64,000 nucleotides of DNA from Pseudomonas wenzhouensis (GTDB taxonomy: Bacteria > Pseudomonadota > Gammaproteobacteria > Pseudomonadales > Pseudomonadaceae). This document shows positions 43,786 through 52,575 of the stretch, in pieces (position 1 is the stretch's first letter; the number at the start of each line of letters is the position of its first letter). The position numbers and the translations under genes were made by a program. The DNA lies in the NCBI RefSeq assembly GCF_021029445.1, contig NZ_CP072610.1:1860001-1924000 (forward strand), read 5' to 3'. The notes under the pieces were generated by a model, which had not been told where the DNA came from, did no database searches, and was given only the letters and a program-made list of their open reading frames with translations.

Positions 43786-44229
43786 ATGAGCCTGAGTCGC
43801 GCCAAGCGCCTGCAGCCTGTCATCGACATGGCGGAAAAGGCCGAGCGTGAGGCCGCGCGACAACTCGGCCATTGCCAGGGGCTGGTGGGGCAGGCGGAGG
43901 CCAAGCTGGGTGAGCTGGAGCGCTTTCGCGGCGACTACCAGCAGCAGTGGATCACTGAAGGCAGCAAAGGGGTTTCCGGCCAGTGGTTGATGAACTACCA
44001 GCGCTTTCTGTCGCAACTGGAAACGGCGGTCGGTCAACAGCAGCAGAGCCTGGAATGGCACCGCGCCAACCTGGAGAAGGTACGTGCAGTATGGCAGCAG
44101 CGTTATGCGCGTCTCGAAGGGCTGCGCAAGCTGGTGCAGCGTTACCTGGATGAAGCCCGTTTGGCCGAGGACAAGCGCGAGCAGAAACTGCTCGACGAAC
44201 TGGCGCAACGCCTGAGCGAACGCAACTGA
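43786..44229 (+). CDS. fliJ: Flagellar export protein FliJ
   Basis: A 147-residue, almost entirely coiled-coil protein (RAKRLQPVIDMAEKAEREAA; QQQQSLEWHRANLEKVRAVW) that acts as the central stalk of the export ATPase, like F1-gamma. It lies 70 bases after fliI; the gap contains GC-rich repeats but no clear promoter. It ends the fliE-type operon before the hsb genes. Confidence 0.9.
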   Translation: MSLSRAKRLQPVIDMAEKAEREAARQLGHCQGLVGQAEAKLGELERFRGDYQQQWITEGSKGVSGQWLMNYQRFLSQLETAVGQQQQSLEWHRANLEKVRAVWQQRYARLEGLRKLVQRYLDEARLAEDKREQKLLDELAQRLSERN

Positions 44230-44323
44230 GCGGTAATAGCAGTTGTTTCGCCGTCTGCCAGATGCTACACCTTCAGACGTGAATCGCCGCCCCATCTGGC
44301 AACGTCTCGACAAAGGAGTAGAC

Positions 44324-44629
44324 ATGGCCATCACTTCGCAGCCGTCGGCGGACGGACAAGAGCTGACCATCGTGATTCGCGGGCGCTTCGACTTCGCCTC
44401 GCATCAGGCCTTTCGTGACGCCTATGAGCGCGTCAGCGTGACGCCCAGGCGTTATCGGGTCGACTTGAGCGAGACCAGTTACCTCGACAGTTCGGCGTTG
44501 GGCATGTTGCTCCTGCTGCGTGACCATGCCGGTGGTGATTCGGCGCAGGTCAGCCTGTTCAACTGCAGCAGTGACGTGCGCAAGATCATGGCGATCTCTA
44601 ACTTCGAGCAGCTGTTCCAGATCAACTGA
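44324..44629 (+). CDS. hsbA: STAS anti-sigma-factor antagonist HsbA
   Basis: A 101-residue single STAS domain protein with the phosphorylation motif YLDSSALGMLLLL (Ser56/Ser57). In P. aeruginosa, HsbA binds the anti-sigma factor FlgM or the diguanylate cyclase HsbD according to its phosphorylation state, set by HsbR. Here it is directly followed by hsbR (2 bases) and hptB. ATG 44324 has AAAGGAGT upstream; a longer frame lacks a site. Confidence 0.85.
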   Translation: MAITSQPSADGQELTIVIRGRFDFASHQAFRDAYERVSVTPRRYRVDLSETSYLDSSALGMLLLLRDHAGGDSAQVSLFNCSSDVRKIMAISNFEQLFQIN

Positions 44630-44631
44630 GG

Positions 44632-46320
44632 ATGGCTGACCGTCTTGCGGTGCTGATCGCCGAGGACAATGCGGCCGATCGCATGCTGCTGTCCACCATC
44701 GTCAGTCGTCAGGGGCATCGTGTGCTCACCGCCAGCAATGGCCTGGAAGCCGTCGCGCTGTTCGAGCAGGCGCGTCCACAACTGGTGTTGATGGATGCGT
44801 TGATGCCGGTGATGGATGGCTTCGAGGCCGCCCGGCGCATCAAGCAGAAGGCTGGTGAAGCGCTGGTGCCGATCATCTTCCTCACCTCGCTGACCGAGGG
44901 TGAGGCGTTGGTACGCTGTCTCGAGGCCGGTGGCGACGACTTTCTCGCCAAGCCCTACAACCAGGTGATACTCGAGGCGAAGATCGGTGCAATGGATCGT
45001 TTGCGCCGCCTGCATGACACCGTACTGCAACAGCGTGACCTGATCGCCCGGCACAACGAGCATCTGCTGCGTGAGCAGCGCGTTGCCAAGGCGGTATTCG
45101 ACAAGGTGGCGCATTCCGGCTGCCTGGATGCACCGAACATCAGCTACATGCAGTCGCCCTTCGCGCTGTTCAATGGCGACCTGCTGCTGGCGGCCTACAA
45201 GCCGTCCGGTGGTATGCATGTGATGCTGGGGGACTTCACCGGTCATGGTTTGTCCGCCGCCATCGGTGCCATACCGCTGGCTGAGGTGTTTTATGGCATG
45301 ACCGCCAAGGGGCATGCGCTGGCCGAGATCCTCCGCGAGATCAATGCCAAGCTCAAGCGTATCCTGCCGGTGGGGGTTTTCTGCTGCGCCACCTTGCTCA
45401 ATATCAGCAGCAAGCGCGGTTTGCTCGAGGTGTGGAACGGCGGGCTGCCCGATGGCTACCTGCTGCATGCCGATGGTCGCCCGCAGCAGCCGCTGGTGTC
45501 CCGTCATCTGCCATTGGGGATTCTCGAACAGGCAGCCTTCAGTGACCGTTGCGAGGTCTATCCACTGGCGCCGGGGGATCGCATCTTTCTGCTCAGCGAC
45601 GGCGTACTCGAGGCCAGCGACCGGCATGATCAGTTGTTCGGTGAGGCGCGCCTGCTCGAGTTGCTGCAAGCCAATCGGCAGCCGCAGGCATTGTTCGATG
45701 AGATCCAGCAGGCACTGCTGGCCTTTCGAGGCGAGCAGCAAGACGACGTCAGCATGGTTCAGGTCGGGCTTGCCGACGATGAGGAACGTCCCCGCCCGCT
45801 GGCCTTTGCCGACAGTGGACAGGTCAGTGTGATGGACTGGTCAGCCAGCTTCGAGTTTCGTGCGCTGAGTCTTCGTCACTTCAATCCGCTGCCGTTTCTG
45901 TTGCAGCTGCTGCTCGATGTCAGGGCGCTGCGCCCGCGTGGCGGCGAGCTGTATACCGTACTTGCTGAACTCTATTCCAATGCCCTGGAGCATGGGGTGA
46001 TGAACCTGGATTCCTCGCTCAAGCGCGATGCCAGTGGCTTTGCCGAGTACTACCGGGAGCGGCGTCTGCGCCTGGCCTCACTGGATGAGGGGTATGTGCG
46101 CTTTCACCTGCAGATGTTGCCGCAGGAGCAGGGCGGCCGCCTGATCGTACAGGTGGAGGATAGCGGGCCAGGTTTCGACCCGGCAGGTCTTCCCAGTGCG
46201 GCCGACGATGCTCTGTGTGGGCGAGGGCTGGCTCTGGTGCGTGAGCTCAGCGATGGCCTCGAGCTTTACCCCGACGGCCGTGGCGTTCGCGTGGAGTTTT
46301 GCTGGCTCACTGAGGCATAA
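44632..46320 (+). CDS. hsbR: Response regulator HsbR: receiver, PP2C phosphatase, kinase
   Basis: A 562-residue three-module switch. The receiver domain (about 1-120) has Asp55 (MDALMPVMDGFE). A SpoIIE-type PP2C phosphatase (about 165-385) shows GDFTGHGLSAAIGAIPLAEV and DRIFLLSDGVLEASD. The C-terminal HATPase/anti-sigma kinase domain (about 410-560) has LYSNALEHGV and DSGPGFDP. The receiver accepts phosphate from HptB, and the output modules de-phosphorylate or phosphorylate HsbA. Gene order hsbA-hsbR-hptB inside the flagellar cluster resembles P. putida. Confidence 0.88.
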   Translation: MADRLAVLIAEDNAADRMLLSTIVSRQGHRVLTASNGLEAVALFEQARPQLVLMDALMPVMDGFEAARRIKQKAGEALVPIIFLTSLTEGEALVRCLEAGGDDFLAKPYNQVILEAKIGAMDRLRRLHDTVLQQRDLIARHNEHLLREQRVAKAVFDKVAHSGCLDAPNISYMQSPFALFNGDLLLAAYKPSGGMHVMLGDFTGHGLSAAIGAIPLAEVFYGMTAKGHALAEILREINAKLKRILPVGVFCCATLLNISSKRGLLEVWNGGLPDGYLLHADGRPQQPLVSRHLPLGILEQAAFSDRCEVYPLAPGDRIFLLSDGVLEASDRHDQLFGEARLLELLQANRQPQALFDEIQQALLAFRGEQQDDVSMVQVGLADDEERPRPLAFADSGQVSVMDWSASFEFRALSLRHFNPLPFLLQLLLDVRALRPRGGELYTVLAELYSNALEHGVMNLDSSLKRDASGFAEYYRERRLRLASLDEGYVRFHLQMLPQEQGGRLIVQVEDSGPGFDPAGLPSAADDALCGRGLALVRELSDGLELYPDGRGVRVEFCWLTEA

Positions 46321-46350
46321 TCGGCCTCTTGATGTTCAGGGAGTGACCCG

Positions 46351-46704
46351 GTGTCCGATATCCATCTCGACGATGCTGTGCTGGCTGCCTTGCAGGATGT
46401 CATGGAAGACGAATACCCGACATTGCTCGATACCTTCGTCGTTGACTCCGAAGAGCGTTTGCGTCTGTTGCATCAGGCGCAGGACGAGGGTAACGCACAG
46501 GAGCTGCGCCTGGCTGCGCACAGCTTCAAGGGCAGTTGCAGCAACATGGGTGCGGTGTTGTTGGCCGGCCTGTGCAAGGAGTTGGAGGATGCAGGTCGGC
46601 GCGAGGCGCTGGAACTGGCTCCGGCCCTGATCGAGCAGATCGAACGTGAGTTCGCCATCGTCCGCATCCTGTTCAAATCCGAGCGTCAGCGCTATCGCGT
46701 CTGA
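46351..46704 (+). CDS. hptB: Histidine phosphotransfer protein HptB
   Basis: A 117-residue Hpt domain with phospho-acceptor His57 in AAHSFKGSCSNMGA. It would relay phosphate from hybrid kinases (RetS, PA1611-type in P. aeruginosa) to HsbR, linking surface sensing to flagella and biofilm. GTG start with AGGGAG 7 bases upstream; no nearby ATG fits. Confidence 0.85.
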   Translation: MSDIHLDDAVLAALQDVMEDEYPTLLDTFVVDSEERLRLLHQAQDEGNAQELRLAAHSFKGSCSNMGAVLLAGLCKELEDAGRREALELAPALIEQIEREFAIVRILFKSERQRYRV

Positions 46705-46719
46705 GGCCTTTGCCAAAGT

Positions 46720-46735
46720 TGGCCCGTCCCTTGCT
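46720..46735 (+). promoter_or_regulatory. Sigma-54 promoter of fliK
   Basis: TGGCCCGTCCCTTGCT has GG (46721-46722) and GC (46733-46734) at the right spacing. It lies 37 bases before fliK. It suggests that the hook-length protein has its own sigma-54 control. I find no good FleQ box downstream. Confidence 0.7.
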
Positions 46736-46772
46736 CTGATCCCGTCACGATCCAATCAGACGGAGAGCGTCC

Positions 46773-47999
46773 ATGTCCGCGTTGCCCGATTTACGCCTGC
46801 AGGCCACGCCTGAGGTGAAGAGTAAAGCGAAGCAGCCGGCCAAAGCGCCGGAACCCAGCAATAACGGTGCTTCCAGCTTTGCCGAGGTCTATGCAAGGGA
46901 GCGTCAGGCCAAGCCTGGGGAGGGTGCTGGCAGCACTGAAAAAACTAGCCCGGAGCAGAGCGCTGATACCGCCAGGGAAGAAACCGAGGCTGCCCCGGCT
47001 GCCGCCGAGCAGCCTGTGGTTGCCGCGCCCGGCAATTCCTTGCCGGCCCAGGAAGGGGGGGAAGAAGAGCTCGATCCACTTCTGGCGATGGCGCTGGGTG
47101 GTATTCAGGCTCCGCTGGAGGAGGCTCCGTTAGCCGAAGTGGCGCCGGATGTGCCGGCTTTGATCATTAGCGGCGTCGCCCCGGCTGCCGCCGAGCAGAG
47201 CGAACCTGTGCTGGAAAATGATGCGCTCGACCCACTGGCGCTGCTCAAGCAGTCGATGGAGGAGGCAGGCAAGGCCCAGGCGCCACAGGATGCAGCGGTC
47301 AAAAGTACCCGAGTGGCGACCAGTACGGATTTCGCCGCCGCCATGGCAGCCATGGGCAAGGGCGAGCCGCTTGCTGAGAGCAGCGAAGAGTCGATGCTTG
47401 AGCTGCCACTGGAAAACCTGGCCAAGGAAGCATTGGAAAGCCTCAAGGACAGCGTGCAGCCCAATCGCCCGGATCAGTTCGTCAGCAAGCTCAATGCTCT
47501 GACCCAGGCGCTCAACCATCAGGTCGGTGCAGCTCAGCGCATGCCGCTGGTGCCGGGGCAACCAGTGGCCATGCACCAGGCAGGCTGGAGCGAGGCGGTG
47601 GTGGATCGGGTCATGTGGCTGTCCAGTCAGAACCTCAAGTCGGCTGAGATTCAGCTGGACCCTGCCGATCTTGGGCGTCTCGAAGTGCGGGTGAATCTGT
47701 CTCAGGATCAGGCCCAGGTGACGTTTGCCAGCCCCAATGCCGCGGTGCGTGATGCGCTGGAAGGTCAGATGCATCGCCTGCGTGAGCTGTTCGCCCAGCA
47801 GGGTATGAACCTGGCTGATGCCAATGTTTCCGATCAGTCGCTCAATCGCGGCTGGCAAGGGCAGGGCGAGGAGGGGCGTGGCAGTGCGGCTGGACGCGAT
47901 GACCGACTGGGCGGTGAGGAATTGCTCACTGGTGTTCAGCAGGAGGTGCATGGCGAGCGACTGGTTGCCGGTCGTGGGCTGGTTGACTATTACGCCTGA
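46773..47999 (+). CDS. fliK: Hook-length control protein FliK
   Basis: A secreted molecular ruler that stops hook growth and switches export to late substrates. 408 residues: a low-complexity Ala/Glu/Pro-rich N-terminal two-thirds, then the conserved Flg_hook domain (about 265-375; SSQNLKSAEIQLDPADLGRL, then EVRVNLSQDQAQVTFASPNA). The C-terminal tail is Gly/Arg-rich. In P. aeruginosa fliK is elsewhere; here it precedes fliL. Confidence 0.93.
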   Translation: MSALPDLRLQATPEVKSKAKQPAKAPEPSNNGASSFAEVYARERQAKPGEGAGSTEKTSPEQSADTAREETEAAPAAAEQPVVAAPGNSLPAQEGGEEELDPLLAMALGGIQAPLEEAPLAEVAPDVPALIISGVAPAAAEQSEPVLENDALDPLALLKQSMEEAGKAQAPQDAAVKSTRVATSTDFAAAMAAMGKGEPLAESSEESMLELPLENLAKEALESLKDSVQPNRPDQFVSKLNALTQALNHQVGAAQRMPLVPGQPVAMHQAGWSEAVVDRVMWLSSQNLKSAEIQLDPADLGRLEVRVNLSQDQAQVTFASPNAAVRDALEGQMHRLRELFAQQGMNLADANVSDQSLNRGWQGQGEEGRGSAAGRDDRLGGEELLTGVQQEVHGERLVAGRGLVDYYA

Positions 48000-48069
48000 G
48001 TGGCACGCGCACCGGATGGCGTTATACGGCATGGCCCGACGATGGGCGTTGCTCCGCTAGACTTGCATT

Positions 48070-48098
48070 CGCCCGGGTCATCGAAAGGTGCCCGGGCG
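48070..48098 (+). terminator. Hairpin after fliK
   Basis: CGCCCGGG (48070-48077) pairs with CCCGGGCG (48091-48098), followed by TATGTATTTT. It lies 70 bases after the fliK stop and before the fliL promoter. Probably a terminator with an imperfect T tract. The 48000-48239 gap also holds the fliL promoter. Confidence 0.6.
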
Positions 48099-48174
48099 TA
48101 TGTATTTTGGGTGACAGCAAGGGCGCGGCGCTGTTAAATCCGCAGCCCGGAGTTAGACAAGTCAGCTCATATGC

Positions 48175-48190
48175 TGGCATAACACTTGCT
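48175..48190 (+). promoter_or_regulatory. Sigma-54 promoter of the fliL operon
   Basis: TGGCATAACACTTGCT has GG (48176-48177) and GC (48188-48189) correctly spaced, 50 bases before fliL. It would drive fliLMNOPQR-flhB. fliL is FleQ/sigma-54 dependent in P. aeruginosa. I could not find a convincing FleQ box downstream. Confidence 0.8.
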
Positions 48191-48239
48191 CCTAACCCTT
48201 TGAATGCGGAATGAACTCCGATAGTGACGGATTATTGGC

Positions 48240-48761
48240 ATGGCTAAGAAAGAAGCGGCATCGGCTGGCGATGGGCAACCCGCCGGCAAGAGCAAGCTCA
48301 AACTGATCATCCTCATCGTGCTGGGGTTGCTGCTGGCCGTCGGTCTTTCCGTGGGAGGTACCTGGTTCATCCTCAGCAAGGGTGACAAGAGCGAGGAGGC
48401 CAAGCCGGCAGAAGCGGCCGCGCCAGCGGCTCCGGTACGCCAGCCAGCTATTTACCAGGACTTGATGCCGGCCTTCGTGGTCAATTTCAATTATCAGAAT
48501 CGCACCCGCTACCTGCAGGTGAGCATGGCCCTGATGAGTCGCGATGCCGCAGGGATGGAGAAGCTCAAGGTACACATGCCGGTACTGCGTAATCGCCTGG
48601 TGATGCTGCTGTCCGGTCAGGATTTTGCCGCGCTGCAAACGCCGCTGGGCAAGGAAATGCTCTTGCAGCAGGCGCTGGCCAGCGTGCAGGAGCTGGCGCA
48701 GAAAGAAACCGGCAGCACTGTGGTCGAGCAGGTGCTGTTCACCAATTTCGTGTTGCAGTAG
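48240..48761 (+). CDS. fliL: Basal-body-associated protein FliL
   Basis: A 173-residue inner-membrane protein that supports stator function. A single transmembrane helix (LIILIVLGLLLAVGLSVGGT) sits near residues 20-40, then a Glu/Ala/Pro-rich linker and a periplasmic stomatin-like domain (YQDLMPAFVVNFNYQNRTRY). It is the first gene of a long operon, 12 bases before fliM. Confidence 0.95.
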   Translation: MAKKEAASAGDGQPAGKSKLKLIILIVLGLLLAVGLSVGGTWFILSKGDKSEEAKPAEAAAPAAPVRQPAIYQDLMPAFVVNFNYQNRTRYLQVSMALMSRDAAGMEKLKVHMPVLRNRLVMLLSGQDFAALQTPLGKEMLLQQALASVQELAQKETGSTVVEQVLFTNFVLQ

Positions 48762-48773
48762 CGGGAGCCGAAG

Positions 48774-49745
48774 ATGGCCGTGCAAGACCTGCTTTCCCAG
48801 GACGAGATCGATGCGCTGTTGCATGGCGTCGATGACGGCCTGGTCGAGACCGAGGACGCCGCGGAGCCCGGGAGCGTCAAGCAGTATGACCTGACCAGTC
48901 AGGATCGCATCGTCCGCGGACGCATGCCGACCCTAGAAATGATCAACGAGCGTTTCGCTCGTTATACCCGTATCAGCATGTTCAACCTGTTGCGCCGCTC
49001 GGCCGATGTCGCGGTTGGTGGTGTGCAGGTGATGAAGTTCGGCGAGTACGTGCATTCGCTGTACGTGCCGACCAGTCTCAATCTGGTGAAGATGAAGCCG
49101 CTGCGCGGCACCGGTCTGTTCATCCTCGACGCCAAGCTGGTGTTCAAGCTGGTGGACAACTTCTTCGGTGGCGACGGGCGTCATGCCAAGATCGAAGGCC
49201 GTGAGTTCACGCCCACCGAACTGCGCGTGGTACGCATGGTGCTCGATCAGGCCTTCGTCGATTTGCGCGAGGCCTGGCATGCCGTGATGGATATCAATTT
49301 CGAGTACGTCAACTCCGAGGTCAATCCGGCGCTGGCTAATATCGTCAGCCCCAGTGAAGTGGTGGTGGTGTCGACCTTCCATATCGAACTCGACGGCGGT
49401 GGTGGTGACCTGCATATCACCATGCCGTACTCGATGATCGAACCGATCCGCGAGATGCTCGATGCCGGTTTTCAGTCCGATGTCGACGATCAGGACGAGC
49501 GCTGGATCAAGGCGCTGCGTGAGGACATCCTCGATGTCAGCGTGCCGCTCGCGGCCACGGTCGCGCGCCGCCAGTTGAAGTTGCGCGACATCCTGCACAT
49601 GCAGCCGGGCGATGTGATTCCGGTGGAGCTGCCTGAGAATATGGTCATGCGCGCCAACGGTGTGCCGACCTTCAAGGTCAAGCTGGGGGCGCACAAGGGC
49701 AATCTGGCCCTGCAGGTGCTGGAACCAATCGAACGCCAGCGCTGA
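48774..49745 (+). CDS. fliM: Motor switch protein FliM
   Basis: FliM (323 residues) is the C-ring protein that receives phospho-CheY. The N-terminal peptide LSQDEIDALLHGV is the CheY-binding motif. The middle CheC-like domain and the C-terminal SpoA domain (VPLAATVARRQLKLRDILHM) are intact. Nothing unusual. Confidence 0.97.
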   Translation: MAVQDLLSQDEIDALLHGVDDGLVETEDAAEPGSVKQYDLTSQDRIVRGRMPTLEMINERFARYTRISMFNLLRRSADVAVGGVQVMKFGEYVHSLYVPTSLNLVKMKPLRGTGLFILDAKLVFKLVDNFFGGDGRHAKIEGREFTPTELRVVRMVLDQAFVDLREAWHAVMDINFEYVNSEVNPALANIVSPSEVVVVSTFHIELDGGGGDLHITMPYSMIEPIREMLDAGFQSDVDDQDERWIKALREDILDVSVPLAATVARRQLKLRDILHMQPGDVIPVELPENMVMRANGVPTFKVKLGAHKGNLALQVLEPIERQR

Positions 49746-49815
49746 AGTGCTGGTCATGCTTCAGGGCTGCTAGGCCCGATGTGAGCGAATAGCTGAAGCC
49801 AGGCGAGGAAAAACG

Positions 49816-50289
49816 ATGGCAGACGAAGAAAATACCTCTCGCGAGGAACAGGCCCTGGCCGATGAGTGGGCGGCAGCGCTGGCCGAGGCGGGCGATGCCG
49901 GGCAGGACGACATCGATGCGATGCTGGCTGCTCAGGAGACTCCTGCGCCTGCGGCACCGGCTGCTCCGCGTGCGCCGATGGAAGAGTTCGGCAGTGCGCC
50001 GCCAAGCAACCTGCCGGCCAATCTCGATGGGCCGAACCTGGATGTGATTCTCGACATTCCGGTGTCCATTTCCATGGAGGTCGGCAACACCGATATCACC
50101 ATCCGCAACCTGTTGCAGCTCAACCAGGGCTCGGTGATCGAGCTGGATCGCCTGGCCGGTGAGCCGCTCGATGTGCTGGTCAACGGCACCCTGATCGCTC
50201 ACGGCGAGGTGGTGGTGGTCAACGAGAAGTTTGGCATCCGCCTGACGGACGTGATCAGCCCCAGCGAACGTATCAAGAAGCTGCGCTGA
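49816..50289 (+). CDS. fliN: Motor switch protein FliN
   Basis: FliN (157 residues) completes the C ring. The C-terminal SpoA domain (NLDVILDIPVSISMEVGNTD, then ITIRNLLQLNQGSVIELDRL) is typical. The N-terminal extension is acidic and Ala/Pro-rich and contains GQDDIDAMLAAQE, a motif like the FliM CheY-binding peptide. A 70-base gap before it can form GCTTCAG/CTGAAGC pairing (49758-49764 with 49793-49799). Confidence 0.96.
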   Translation: MADEENTSREEQALADEWAAALAEAGDAGQDDIDAMLAAQETPAPAAPAAPRAPMEEFGSAPPSNLPANLDGPNLDVILDIPVSISMEVGNTDITIRNLLQLNQGSVIELDRLAGEPLDVLVNGTLIAHGEVVVVNEKFGIRLTDVISPSERIKKLR

Positions 50290-50291
50290 TC

Positions 50292-50723
50292 ATGGCCCGA
50301 CTCTTAGCGTTGTTGCTTGCGCTGCCCGGGTTTGCGCTGGCAGCCGAACCTGCGGACAAGGCCGCCACGCCCATGGCCGGCAGCGATGTGGCCGGCCAGT
50401 TGGGGCAGTTGCTGCTGGGGTTGCTGCTGGTCATCGGCCTGATCTTCGTTCTGGCCTGGCTGTTGCGCCGCGTGCAGCAACTGGCGCCACGCAGCGGGCA
50501 GGTGATCAAGCTGTTGGCCACGCAGCCGCTGGGGCCGCGTGATCGCCTGGTGCTGGTGCAGGTGGGCAACGAGCAGATTCTGCTGGGATTGTCTGCCGGG
50601 CGTATCGCACCTCTGCATGTGCTCAAGGAGCCCGTGCACCTGGCCGATGCCGAGCCCGCTACGCCGGAGTTCGCCCAGCGCCTGATGGAGCTGCTGGGCA
50701 AGGATCAGAAGGACAAATCCTGA
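50292..50723 (+). CDS. fliO: Export apparatus protein FliO
   Basis: A 143-residue membrane protein that helps assemble FliP. It has a signal-like N-terminus ([14 protein letters not shown]), one transmembrane helix ([20 protein letters not shown]) and a cytoplasmic FliO domain ([20 protein letters not shown]). It is 2 bases after fliN and overlaps fliP by one base. Confidence 0.93.
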   Translation: MARLLALLLALPGFALAAEPADKAATPMAGSDVAGQLGQLLLGLLLVIGLIFVLAWLLRRVQQLAPRSGQVIKLLATQPLGPRDRLVLVQVGNEQILLGLSAGRIAPLHVLKEPVHLADAEPATPEFAQRLMELLGKDQKDKS

Positions 50724-51508
50724 TGTTGCGTTTGTTGCTGGTAGTGCTGCTGAGCCTGGCTGCTTCACTGGCGTTCGCCGAAGATCCGCCGGGTACCAGT
50801 TCGCTGATTCAGCAGGGCAGCAACCCATTGTCGATCCCGGCTATTACCCTGTCGACGGATGCCGAGGGGCAGCAGGAGTATTCGGTCAGCCTGCAGATTT
50901 TGCTGATCATGACGGCGCTGAGTTTCATCCCGGCGTTCGTCATGCTGATGACCAGCTTCACCCGCATCATCATAGTCTTTTCCATTCTGCGTCAGGCCCT
51001 GGGTCTGCAGCAGACCCCCTCGAACCAGATTCTCGTTGGCCTGGCGCTGTTTCTGACGATGTTCATCATGGCGCCGATCTTCGACCGGATTAACACCGAT
51101 GCCCTGCAGCCCTACCTGAACGAGGAAATCATCGCTCAAGAAGCGCTGAGCCGGGCAGAGGTGCCGATTCGCGACTTCATGCTGGCGCAGACCCGTGAGA
51201 GCGACCTGGCCCTGTTCGTGCGGCTGTCCAAACGCACCGACCTGGCCAGCGTGGAAGACGTGCCGTTGACCATTCTGGTGCCGGCCTTCGTCACTTCCGA
51301 GCTGAAGACCGCCTTCCAGATCGGCTTCATGATATTCATCCCGTTTCTGATCATCGACATGGTGGTCGCCAGTATCCTCATGGCAATGGGCATGATGATG
51401 CTCTCGCCACTGATCATCTCTTTGCCGTTCAAGATCATGCTGTTCGTCCTGGTCGATGGTTGGGCGCTGATCATGGGCACACTGGCCGCCAGTTTCGGCA
51501 CCTTATAG
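50723..51508 (+). CDS. fliP: Export gate protein FliP
   Basis: FliP (261 residues) forms the core of the export gate with FliQ and FliR. A cleavable signal peptide ([16 protein letters not shown]) and four transmembrane segments are visible. Conserved motifs include [20 protein letters not shown], then [17 protein letters not shown]. Normal length for the family. Confidence 0.97.
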   Translation: MLRLLLVVLLSLAASLAFAEDPPGTSSLIQQGSNPLSIPAITLSTDAEGQQEYSVSLQILLIMTALSFIPAFVMLMTSFTRIIIVFSILRQALGLQQTPSNQILVGLALFLTMFIMAPIFDRINTDALQPYLNEEIIAQEALSRAEVPIRDFMLAQTRESDLALFVRLSKRTDLASVEDVPLTILVPAFVTSELKTAFQIGFMIFIPFLIIDMVVASILMAMGMMMLSPLIISLPFKIMLFVLVDGWALIMGTLAASFGTL

Positions 51509-51519
51509 CGAGGCTGATG

Positions 51520-51789
51520 ATGACTCCCGAGGTTGCGGTTGATCTGTTTCGTGAAGCGCTCTGGCTGATCGTGCTGATCGTCGGTCTGGCCGTGGTGCCG
51601 AGTCTGGTGGTTGGGTTGATCGTGGCCATGTTCCAGGCGGCCACGCAAATCAATGAACAGACGCTGAGCTTCCTGCCACGCCTGATCGTGATGCTGGTTA
51701 CCCTGATCTGGGCCGGCCCCTGGCTGGTCAGTCAGCTGATGGAGTACACCCAGACGCTGATCCAGAACATTCCCTACCTGATCGGCTGA
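51520..51789 (+). CDS. fliQ: Export gate protein FliQ
   Basis: An 89-residue protein with two transmembrane helices (ALWLIVLIVGLAVVPSLVVG; LPRLIVMLVTLIWAGPWLVS) and the family signature QAATQINEQTLSFLPRL. Start: ATG 51520 gives MTPEVAVDLF, the usual N-terminus; ATG 51517 directly before it is also possible. Confidence 0.96.
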   Translation: MTPEVAVDLFREALWLIVLIVGLAVVPSLVVGLIVAMFQAATQINEQTLSFLPRLIVMLVTLIWAGPWLVSQLMEYTQTLIQNIPYLIG

Positions 51790-51796
51790 GGGTGCC

Positions 51797-52573
51797 ATGT
51801 TGGAGTTGAGCGATGCGCAGATCAGCAGCTGGGTGGGCCAGTTTCTGCTGCCGTTGTTTCGCATCGCCGCGATGTTGATGGTCATGCCGATCATCGGCAC
51901 TCAACTGGTACCGACCCGTGTGCGTCTGTATTTGGCGCTGGCCATCACCATCGTGCTGGTGCCGGTATTGCCGCCGATGCCGCAGGTCGATGCGCTGAAC
52001 TTGCGCAGCCTGTTGCTGATACTTGAACAGGTGCTGATCGGCGCCATGTTCGGCTTCATCCTGCAGTTGTTCTTCCACCTGTTTGCCGTGGCCGGGCAGA
52101 TTATCGCCATGCAGATGGGCCTGGGCTTCGCCTCCATGGTGGACCCGGCCAATGGCGTGTCGGTGCCGGTGCTTGGCCAGTTCATGCTGATGCTGGTGAC
52201 CCTGCTGTTTCTGGCGATCAACGGTCATCTGGTGGCGTTGGAGATTCTGGCGGAGAGTTTCGTCACCTTGCCTTACGGCCAGGGCTTCATGGTCAACCAT
52301 TACTGGACGCTGGCGGGCAAGCTGAGTTGGGTGATTGGCGCGGGCCTGCTGTTAACCTTGCCGGCAGTGACTGCGTTGCTGGTGATCAACCTGGCATTTG
52401 GCGTGATGACGCGTGCTGCGCCACAGCTCAATATCTTTTCCATCGGTTTTCCGTTGACGCTGGCCCTGGGTCTGGTGATCTACTGGATAAGCCTTTCCGA
52501 TTTCGGCAGCCTGTTCCAGGCGCTGGCCAGCGATGCTTTGCAGCAGCTGGGTGAATTCGCTCTGGTGAGGTAG
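51797..52573 (+). CDS. fliR: Export gate protein FliR
   Basis: FliR (258 residues) is the third gate component, with about six transmembrane helices and the conserved loop GLGFASMVDPANGVSVPVLG. It is 7 bases after fliQ and 2 bases before flhB, in the usual order. Confidence 0.96.
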   Translation: MLELSDAQISSWVGQFLLPLFRIAAMLMVMPIIGTQLVPTRVRLYLALAITIVLVPVLPPMPQVDALNLRSLLLILEQVLIGAMFGFILQLFFHLFAVAGQIIAMQMGLGFASMVDPANGVSVPVLGQFMLMLVTLLFLAINGHLVALEILAESFVTLPYGQGFMVNHYWTLAGKLSWVIGAGLLLTLPAVTALLVINLAFGVMTRAAPQLNIFSIGFPLTLALGLVIYWISLSDFGSLFQALASDALQQLGEFALVR

Positions 52574-52575
52574 CC

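Noticed and set aside
48195..48239. FleQ box search downstream of the fliL promoter
   Set aside because: No sequence in the expected 25-28 base position matches more than about half of the consensus in either orientation.
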